A stretch of 17,365 nt of DNA from contig PLKU01000274.1 of NCBI GenBank assembly GCA_003140705.1, positions 1 to 17,365 on the forward strand, written 5' to 3'. A program made the position numbers and the translations under genes. How positions within the stretch are numbered: position 1 is the first letter of the stretch; each line of letters starts with the position of its first letter. Source of the DNA: Acidobacteriaceae bacterium (GTDB taxonomy: Bacteria; Acidobacteriota; Terriglobia; Terriglobales; Acidobacteriaceae). The notes beneath the pieces are model-generated. The model was given only the letters and a program-made list of their open reading frames with translations, searched no databases and had not been told where the DNA came from. This document shows, one piece after another, positions 1 to 6,504 of the stretch.

Positions 1-121
1 CAATTCCGAAATTGCTATAGGCCGGAGTTTTTCGGGATCTCCTTGCTGAGTTCAAATGGGGTAAGAATCCGCTTGCGGCGGGGTACGCGGCCGCAACTGG
101 AATGTTACCGCTCGAGGGGAC

Positions 122-322
122 TTTAGCTCGATCTTCGGAATGGTGGGGATGATGCCTTGTGGATTCTATCGCCGTTATGGATTTCAGCCAACCATTGTGG
201 AGCGCGCGCCGGCAGTGCGGCCGGGCGGGTACGCCATCGATTTTCGCGGCGCCTCCCTGCGCGTGCTCGAATGTATGGGGCTTCTGCCTGAAGTAGAGCG
301 GAAGCAAACCCGCATCGGCGAC
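122..322 (+). pseudogene. Remnant of an FAD-dependent monooxygenase (N-terminal fragment)
   Basis: On the plus strand the reading frame through the ATG at 140 encodes RRYGFQPTIVERAPAVRPGG and continues through YAIDFRGASLRVLE and MGLLPEVERKQTRIGD, ending at 322. This is the characteristic early part of PF01494-type FAD-dependent monooxygenases: the end of the first Rossmann helix, the strand ending in a Glu that contacts the FAD ribose, then a GGYAIDFRG segment. The dinucleotide-binding GxGxxG just upstream is degraded; only a GMVG at the matching distance remains. After 322 the family match stops in this orientation and the frame ends at 410-412. Intact members are several hundred residues long, so this is a broken gene and not a functional protein. 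It may have been a tailoring oxygenase at the cluster border, but that is inference. Confidence 0.65.
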
Positions 323-327
323 AACAG

Positions 328-381
328 GCGCAGGATCTCCAGTTCTCCGCTCGTAAATCCATCGGGCATAACAACCGTGAG
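328..381 (-). pseudogene. Inverted fragment of the same FAD monooxygenase
   Basis: Read on the minus strand from 381 to 328 this segment encodes LTVVMPDGFTSGELEILR, preceded by an in-frame TGA at 384-382. In FAD-dependent monooxygenases of this type a MPxxFxSGELEILRGDL stretch normally follows, about ten residues later, the segment that ends here at 322 on the plus strand. The two pieces are adjacent and in the expected order but on opposite strands. A local inversion in a decaying gene is the simplest explanation. The family recognition is from memory of the motif and was not searched. Confidence 0.5.
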
Positions 382-384
382 TCA

Positions 385-841
385 ACCTCCGCGATGTCGG
401 GACGATCATTGAGCGACTGTCTCTCCTGCGGATTCCATGCGCGGCCCAAGACGATCTCATTGCCCCCAAGGTCGGCTCTGCCGTGAATGTGAAGAACATG
501 AGTGTCCCGGGACACCGTACAGCTTTTGTGATGTCGAAAATAGTTGAAGATCAGGAAGTGTGCGGTCGGACCGATTGTCGGCAAACGCTTCTGCACCGTC
601 GCTGGCGTCGGAATCCGCAGGTGGCGTACCCATTGCTCAAATTGGTATTTGAGCCCCGTCGTTAACTTTCGCTATCGGTACAACGCTTTTACCTGGCTGA
701 AACGTCAGCTCCTCGACCCGACGCTTCTCAGATACAGGACGCCGCCTGCGCGGACGACACTCCAGCCCCGCTCTCCCTGAATCAACCATGAACTATCGTC
801 GCCTCACGCTCGGCTACGCGCCAGTGGGGAAGACCACACGC
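385..841. other. Apparently non-coding region downstream of the cluster operon
   Basis: No recognisable gene, RNA or mobile element was found here. Frames are open on both strands for up to ~95 codons on the plus strand (381-665) and ~157 on the minus strand (596-123), but none gave a family I recognise, and the minus one runs across the monooxygenase remnant. GC is lower than in the PKS genes. No convincing hairpin followed by a U-tract was found just beyond the thioesterase stop, so the operon terminator is not located. Confidence 0.5.
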
Positions 842-1903
842 TTACGGATCAGGCGCTGTTCTGGAGATTTGCTCAGGCGCAATGGCCACCCCGAATTCCT
901 TCGCGACATTCGCGCACGCCAAGGCGATGCACTGCTGGAAATAGCCCTGCAATACCTCCACGTGGGGTTCCAGCAGCATATTCGACCCGACGCACCCCTC
1001 AGGGCCCACATAGATCTGGGCGCCTTTGAGTGCATATTTCGACCAGGAGAGAACCCGGTTATAGTTGTGCCGCCGCGAGTCCTCGCTGGCCAGGAAAATA
1101 TGGATCCGGCCCGGAAAGAGAGCTGGTTTATAGGCCTTTACTGCCGTAATGGTCGCTTCGGCAATTCGTTCCTTGAAGTCCGGCTGCAGGTTGGCAACAG
1201 TTGGAGGCTCGGCTTGCCGCTGGCTAAACAACAGGGACCTAGTCACACGCAAACCATTCCGGAAGAATTGCATTCGGGTCTTACCATCCATCGCCAGCAA
1301 TCGGCGCAGGTGATGAGGCATCCGGTCGAGCAAGTAACGGCAACCAACCACGATTCGGTTGAACTTGCTGTAGGCGCCCGGAAAGGGGGAGTCGAAAATC
1401 GCGAGCAACGCAACCTTGTCTCCCTGAGCCGTCAGTTGCTGCGCAAGTTCAAAGGCAATCGTGCCCCCGGCACAATACCCGCCGAGATAATAAGGCCCTT
1501 CCGGGTAGAACGCCTTCAACTGGCGAACATAGTGGGCGGCGAGCGACGGAATATCCTCAAACGGCTCTCGCTCGCCACTGAAACCGGGGGGCTGGAGTCC
1601 ATAGAAAGGCTGCTCTTCGCCCAGATGCTGGACCAGCGGGACAAAGCAGAAAACATCGCCGTTGTGCCCTGGAAGCGCAAAAATGGGAGGACGGCTTCCC
1701 TTGGGCTGGATGGGAACCAGAGAACTGTTGACCGCTTCGCCCGCGCGAAGGAAGGCAATCACCTCTGTTTTTCGGGACTTCAGCTCGGCCTGCAGTTCGG
1801 GCGTGAGAGCTCCCTTGGGGGCGCTGCAGCGTAAGCCCTCACCTTCCACCCAGACTTTGATGTCGCAGGCGTCCAGTTTCTCCAATAGCTCGCGAATCAT
1901 CAT
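842..1903 (-). CDS. Stand-alone thioesterase-like alpha/beta hydrolase with N-terminal TubC-type docking domain
   Basis: Probable chain-releasing enzyme of the assembly line, 353 residues. Residues 1-53 match the TubC_N docking fold pattern: a helix (ELLEKLDACDI), two short strands (KVWVEGEGLRCSAP), GALTPEL, then a Lys-containing helix (ELKSRKTEVIAFLR). Residues about 62-325 are a type I thioesterase of the PKS/NRPS family: PIFALPGHNG at 73-82, nucleophile elbow GGYCAGG with Cys144 in place of Ser, and a likely catalytic Asp171 in AIFDSPFPG. The expected catalytic His, normally three residues before the Met of MLxEPHV, is Gly306 here; the nearest His residues are 279 and 314. The extra C-terminal ~25 residues are unassigned. 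The start is the first of two ATGs, overlapping the previous stop (ATGA), with GAGGAA 8 bases upstream. It could release the chain by hydrolysis, cyclisation or beta-lactone formation, act as an editing enzyme, or be impaired. Family assignment is sure; activity is not. Confidence 0.92.
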   Translation of the reverse strand: MMIRELLEKLDACDIKVWVEGEGLRCSAPKGALTPELQAELKSRKTEVIAFLRAGEAVNSSLVPIQPKGSRPPIFALPGHNGDVFCFVPLVQHLGEEQPFYGLQPPGFSGEREPFEDIPSLAAHYVRQLKAFYPEGPYYLGGYCAGGTIAFELAQQLTAQGDKVALLAIFDSPFPGAYSKFNRIVVGCRYLLDRMPHHLRRLLAMDGKTRMQFFRNGLRVTRSLLFSQRQAEPPTVANLQPDFKERIAEATITAVKAYKPALFPGRIHIFLASEDSRRHNYNRVLSWSKYALKGAQIYVGPEGCVGSNMLLEPHVEVLQGYFQQCIALACANVAKEFGVAIAPEQISRTAPDP

Positions 1904-4900
1904 ATTGTCAGTTCCTCGCGGTCAGCACCGACTTCCTCTTCAGTTTTGCGGGCGAGTTTTTCGCGCAACAAACTTGCATCTATTATCTCGGCAAAAGCAG
2001 CGATGGTGCGAGTTTCAAATAATTGTCGGACCTGGAGCGGGATGCCCATTGCATCGCGGACTCGACTGAGAAGCTGCGTCGCCATCAGCGAATGCCCGCC
2101 GAGTTCAAAGAAGTCTTCATCACGGCCGATTTGCGATAAACCGAGAACGTCTCGCCAGATGGGTGCAAGGGTCGCTTCGGTCTTGCTGAGGAACGCCTCG
2201 GCATCCTCGAATTCCAAAACATTTGCTGTCTTCACTTTGGCTGGGACAGCGCTCTCTGCTTCGGCTCGCCCGGTACCAGTCCATTCTCTCAGCCTAGTGG
2301 CCAGGTCGCCGCTGGAGACGACAACATGGTTAAGCTCCCTTGCGCCCAAGATTCGATCGAAGGTCTCGATCCCTTCTGCGGGAGTCATCGCCAAAGCAAG
2401 GGGCCCGCTTTGCGGCTGGACTTCGCCGCGAAGCCAGCCGTCCCAGTTGACCACGATCCAAGGAGTTTTGCCTTCGCGATTGCGCTCATGAGCGAAGCCG
2501 TCGAGGAAGGCATTGGCAGAGGCGTAGGCCGCGAAGCCAAGCCCGCCGAGCAAGGCGGACAGGCTGGAAGTGAGGAAACAGAAATCGAGAGGCCTGCCGC
2601 GCAGCACGTGCTCGAGCACGTGGGTTCCATGGACCTTGGCCTGGAACTGGCGTTCGCAGCCTTCGCGGTGCAAATCGGAGATGTCTGCAAAATCGCCTGG
2701 CCCGACGGCTCCGGCTGCATGGATTACGCCGTTGATGGAGCCGAATTGCGCATCGATTTTGTCGACGACAGCTTGCATTTCCGGCTGGCTGGCAACATTG
2801 GCGGCCAGAACGAGGACTTCAGAGCCGAGGCTTTCGATCTCGCGGATCGAGGTGATCTTTTCACTGAGAGACTGGTTTGAGGGATCGCCGGACAGAGCGT
2901 CCCATTGCTGGCGCGGAGGCAAGCCGGCGCGGCTGGTGAGGACGAGGCGAGCTTTCGTGGTCCCCGCGATGTGGCGGGCAACGAGAAGGCCGATGGCGCC
3001 CAATCCGCCGGTGATGAGGTAGACGCCGTTTTCGCGGAGGCGGGTTCTTGCCGCATCCTTTGGAATGGTGACCGGCTCGAAATGCTGCACCCAGCGTTGT
3101 CCGCCGCGCAGAGCTACCACGGGCTCGGATGAGCTGGATGTCAGCTCTGCCTGGAGTTGAGCGATAAAGGCGGGATCGACTGGATTTTCAGAAAGTGCTG
3201 CATCGATGTTGCGGCAATGGAGGTGGCCGTACTCCTGGCCGATGACGCGGGAGAGGCCAAGGATCGCGGATTTTTCCGCGGAAACCGGTTCGCCGCCGCT
3301 TACGTCCTGCGTTTGATTCGAAATCACGTCGATGAAAAGCGCCTTGGCCGAAGGGACTTTGACAAAGGCCTGAACAGAATAGAGGAGGCTGTAGAACCCT
3401 CTGTTGAAGAGCGACTCCGAACCGGATTGATCCGATGATTCAGGCCCGCTGGTCACCGTAAAGAGATGCACCAGGTGCGAAGGAAGGCGGTCGCGAGAAA
3501 CGAGGTCTTCTACGAGCGCTTCATAGTGGTTTCGACCGCCTGGATAGAGTACGTAGCTGCCTTCTGCCTCGCGCGCAAAGGAGCGTCCGGGGCGAACGAG
3601 AACAACGTCGCTGCCGCCTGCGATCAGTGCTTCAGCAAGTGCTGCGCCGACTCCGCGATCGTCGAGATAGAGCAGCCAGCGCTCTTTAGCTGCTTCCGCT
3701 TTGGCTGTTTCCGCTTTATTGAGCCGCGGAAGCGATGGCGGAGCGGTGCGCCGCCAGGATGGTACATAGAACCATTTCCCGACATCCTGAGTTTTTCCGC
3801 TCACTGTCGAGGCCGCAGCTTTCGACAACTTTGGGCGCTCTGCGCAGAAGCGGCGGCGTTCGAAGGGATAGGTAGGAAGTGCGACGCGCCGGTTGGGCTC
3901 GCCATCTTGAAACGCCTGCCAATCGACTTCGACACCCGCGGCCCACAAACGGCCGAGCACGGTGAGCACAGATTGCGAATCGGAGACCTGATCGTCGGGA
4001 TGCGGCAACGAAGAAAGCAGGTCGCGCGTGTGTCCCTTGGGAAGGAGGCGGCGCACCAGGGAGGTGAGCGTGCGGCCCGGCCCAACTTCGAGAAATGCGT
4101 AGTCCTGATCTTTCAACAATTCGGAAACTGAGTCAGAGAAAAGTACGGCGTTGCGCAAGTGGCGACCCCAGTAGGCAGGATCGGTTGCCTGCTCGGGTGT
4201 GAGCCAGGTGCCGGTCAGGTTGGACTGGATGGGAAGATCGGGCGGCCGCAGCGTGATAGCGGCCATCCTGGCGACGAAAGGCTCCAGAATGCTGTCCATC
4301 ATGGAGGAATGAAAGGCATGCGAGGTGCGCAGGCGCTGGGACTCGATTCCCTTCTTTTTTAGCGCGTCGGCGCAGCGCTCGATGGCGTCGAAGGGACCAG
4401 AGACGACAGAGAGATCAGGAGAATTGACGGTTGCCAAAGACAGGCCGGCTTCGAGTTGGCCGAGGGCGTCTCGCCCCAACGGCACCGAGAGCATGGCGCC
4501 GCGCGGAACCGACTGCATCAGCCTTCCGCGCTCAGCGACAAGGTCCAGAGCGTCATCGAGAGAAAACACCCCGGCGAGGCAGGCGGCGACGTATTCTCCA
4601 AGACTGTGGCCGAGCAGCGCGGCCGGCTGCACACCCCAGTGCATCCAAAGCTTCGCGAGCGCGTAGTCGACCGAGAAGATCGCTGGCTGTGCGAGCCGGG
4701 TCTGCTGCAAAAGCCCTTCGGCCTCTGCAACCTTGGCGGCTTCGGGATAAAGAACGGTACGCAGATCGAGACGGAGAGAGGTTTTGAGCCGGTCGCAGCA
4801 GTAGTCGAGGTGGCGGCGAAAGACTGGCTCATTGTCATAAAGCTCGCACAGCATGCCTACGCTTTGCGAACCCTGCCCGGTGAGAAGAAAAACGATCGGC

Positions 4901-6504
4901 CGATTTTCCGACTTCTTTTCGGAAGCGGTTTGAGCGGTAAAGACCCGCCGACTATCGCGCCGAGAAAGTAATTGGGAAGCCTCGGCCTGGTCCGCTGAGA
5001 CGAGCACACGGCGATGCTGGAAATGCTTTCGTCCGGTCTGCAGGGTGTAGGCCGTACCGGCAAGATCAAGCTCAGGTTGATTGGCGAGCACATTGGCTAG
5101 ATTCTGGGTGGCGGCTTCCAATGCTTCAGAGCTTCGGGCAGAAAGGACGAGGACCTGATTGCGCCTCCGCGAGGGTGCCTTGTCGATGGCGGGTGCTTCT
5201 TCCAGGACAACGTGCGCGTTGGTGCCGCCCATGCCGAACGAGCTGATGCCAGCGCGGCGGGGCGTGTCGCCACTCTTCCAGTCTTCAAGTGAGTTGTTTA
5301 CATAGAAAGGGCTTTGGTCAAAATCAATTTCAGGATTCGGTCTCTGGAAGTGCAGACTGGGTGGAATCTTGCGGTGCTGCAAGGCCAGAACAGTTCTGAT
5401 GAGGCCTGCGACTCCCGCGGCGGCGTTAAGGTGACCGATGTTGGTCTTCACCGATCCAATTGCGCAAAATCCCGTTTGCGAGGTGCCCATCTGAAAAGCG
5501 CGAGTGAGCGCCGCGATCTCAATGGGATCACCGAGCGGCGTGCCTGTTCCGTGCGCTTCGATGTAACTGACGGTCTCGGGCTCGATGCCGGCAACCGCCT
5601 GCGCCATGGCAATTACCTCTGTCTGTCCTTCGATGCCAGGCGCAGTAAAGCCGATCTTCTGCGAACCGTCGTTGTTGATGGCTGCGCCCCTGATGACGGC
5701 CAGGATATTGTCGCCGGCCTGGATGGCGTCTTCAAGGCGCTTGAGAACAACAATGCCGACGCCTTCTCCCTCCACCGTTCCTTTTGCCTTGGAGTCGAAG
5801 GCACGGCAGTGGCCATCGGGAGACAGGATCATCCCGGTCTGATAGAGGTAGCCGGTGGTCTGCGGAAAAGTGATAGAGACTCCGCCAGCCAATGCCATAT
5901 CGCACTGATAGTTGAGCAGCGCCTGATACGCGGACTGCACCGCGACCAAGGATGTGGAACAAGCTGTCTGCACGACAACGCTCGGCCCCTTCAAGTTCAA
6001 CTTGTAAGAGACGCGGGTTGTTAGAAAGTCCTTATCGCTGCCGAGCATGATCTGGTAAGCGCCGACAGCGTCGATCAGGGCCTGGTTGCCCATAATATTC
6101 GCAATGAAATAGGTATTCAGGGCGGAGCCGCCGAAAATGCCGACCGCGCCCGCGTTATCTGGAACATATCCGGCGGATTCGAGCGCTTCCCAGGCACACT
6201 CGAGAAAAATCCGCTGCTGAGGATCGGTGACTTCGGCTTCGCGGGAGTTGATGCCGAAGAATGCAGCGTCAAACATGAGGGCATCGGGCAAAAAGCCTTT
6301 GGCATTGACGTAGTTCGGATTCGCCGCGAACTCCGGAGAGACGCCGGCTTCGAGCAGTTCCTTGGGCGTAAATGCCCGGATCGATTCGACCCCCTGCGAG
6401 ACGTTCTGCCAAAACGCTTCGACATTGGGAGCACCGGGAAAGCGCCCAGCCATGCCGATAATCGCGACGCTTCCGGTGATTTCGCTATTGCTCTGTTCGC
6501 TCAT
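1900..6504 (-). CDS. Type I polyketide synthase module KS-AT-KR with PCP-like carrier
   Basis: Complete 1534-residue PKS that extends the aminoacyl chain from the preceding NRPS with malonyl-CoA and reduces the ketone. There is no N-terminal coiled coil: the KS starts almost at once (GSVAIIGMAGRFPGAPNVEA), as in KS domains that follow NRPS modules. KS about 11-437: Cys182 in VQTACSTSL (Gln where most have Asp), His318 in EAHGTGT, His358 in NIGHL. AT about 536-830: Ser634 in GHSLGEY, HAFH at 729-732, so malonyl-CoA is expected. A KR structural half at about 910-1140 precedes the catalytic KR at 1158-1370: TGGLGAIG, Lys1290, Ser1314, Tyr1327, Asn1331, no LDD motif. No DH or ER. The carrier at about 1440-1508 has Ser1472 in ELGGHSLMATQ, which is PCP-like rather than the GxDSL of the upstream ACPs. 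The acidic tail (KTEEEVGADREELTI) is a candidate partner for the docking domain of the following thioesterase. Predicted product: a beta-hydroxy-gamma-amino (statine-like) thioester. Confidence 0.96.
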   Translation of the reverse strand: MSEQSNSEITGSVAIIGMAGRFPGAPNVEAFWQNVSQGVESIRAFTPKELLEAGVSPEFAANPNYVNAKGFLPDALMFDAAFFGINSREAEVTDPQQRIFLECAWEALESAGYVPDNAGAVGIFGGSALNTYFIANIMGNQALIDAVGAYQIMLGSDKDFLTTRVSYKLNLKGPSVVVQTACSTSLVAVQSAYQALLNYQCDMALAGGVSITFPQTTGYLYQTGMILSPDGHCRAFDSKAKGTVEGEGVGIVVLKRLEDAIQAGDNILAVIRGAAINNDGSQKIGFTAPGIEGQTEVIAMAQAVAGIEPETVSYIEAHGTGTPLGDPIEIAALTRAFQMGTSQTGFCAIGSVKTNIGHLNAAAGVAGLIRTVLALQHRKIPPSLHFQRPNPEIDFDQSPFYVNNSLEDWKSGDTPRRAGISSFGMGGTNAHVVLEEAPAIDKAPSRRRNQVLVLSARSSEALEAATQNLANVLANQPELDLAGTAYTLQTGRKHFQHRRVLVSADQAEASQLLSRRDSRRVFTAQTASEKKSENRPIVFLLTGQGSQSVGMLCELYDNEPVFRRHLDYCCDRLKTSLRLDLRTVLYPEAAKVAEAEGLLQQTRLAQPAIFSVDYALAKLWMHWGVQPAALLGHSLGEYVAACLAGVFSLDDALDLVAERGRLMQSVPRGAMLSVPLGRDALGQLEAGLSLATVNSPDLSVVSGPFDAIERCADALKKKGIESQRLRTSHAFHSSMMDSILEPFVARMAAITLRPPDLPIQSNLTGTWLTPEQATDPAYWGRHLRNAVLFSDSVSELLKDQDYAFLEVGPGRTLTSLVRRLLPKGHTRDLLSSLPHPDDQVSDSQSVLTVLGRLWAAGVEVDWQAFQDGEPNRRVALPTYPFERRRFCAERPKLSKAAASTVSGKTQDVGKWFYVPSWRRTAPPSLPRLNKAETAKAEAAKERWLLYLDDRGVGAALAEALIAGGSDVVLVRPGRSFAREAEGSYVLYPGGRNHYEALVEDLVSRDRLPSHLVHLFTVTSGPESSDQSGSESLFNRGFYSLLYSVQAFVKVPSAKALFIDVISNQTQDVSGGEPVSAEKSAILGLSRVIGQEYGHLHCRNIDAALSENPVDPAFIAQLQAELTSSSSEPVVALRGGQRWVQHFEPVTIPKDAARTRLRENGVYLITGGLGAIGLLVARHIAGTTKARLVLTSRAGLPPRQQWDALSGDPSNQSLSEKITSIREIESLGSEVLVLAANVASQPEMQAVVDKIDAQFGSINGVIHAAGAVGPGDFADISDLHREGCERQFQAKVHGTHVLEHVLRGRPLDFCFLTSSLSALLGGLGFAAYASANAFLDGFAHERNREGKTPWIVVNWDGWLRGEVQPQSGPLALAMTPAEGIETFDRILGARELNHVVVSSGDLATRLREWTGTGRAEAESAVPAKVKTANVLEFEDAEAFLSKTEATLAPIWRDVLGLSQIGRDEDFFELGGHSLMATQLLSRVRDAMGIPLQVRQLFETRTIAAFAEIIDASLLREKLARKTEEEVGADREELTI
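1912..1917 (-). promoter_or_regulatory. Ribosome binding site of the thioesterase gene
   Basis: The minus strand reads GAGGAA, 8 bases before the first ATG (1903) and 11 before the second. The spacing favours the first ATG, which also forms the ATGA overlap with the preceding PKS stop. Confidence 0.7.

Noticed and set aside
21..149. Plus-strand open stretch before the monooxygenase remnant (FRDLLAEFKWGKNPLAAGYA)
   Set aside because: It looks slightly protein-like, but it is bounded by stops at 18-20 and 150-152, has no supported start and matches no family I can name. It could be another gene remnant.
123..596. A 157-codon open frame on the minus strand at the left end
   Set aside because: The translation resembles no family I know. 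It runs across the monooxygenase remnant in another frame, and its GC at third positions is not higher than in competing frames. I saw no support for it as a gene.
381..665. A 95-codon open plus-strand stretch ending at a TAA
   Set aside because: There is no convincing start with a ribosome binding site and no family is recognised. It is probably a chance open frame in decayed DNA.
700..841. Possible transcription terminator after the thioesterase gene
   Set aside because: Only a very short GC stem (CCGC/GCGG near 731-742) was found, with no T-run following it on the minus strand.
788..1834. A 348-codon open frame on the plus strand opposite the thioesterase gene
   Set aside because: It lies entirely antisense to a clearly recognised gene. 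Its translation is Arg/Gly-rich with no family resemblance. Long antisense frames are expected at this GC.
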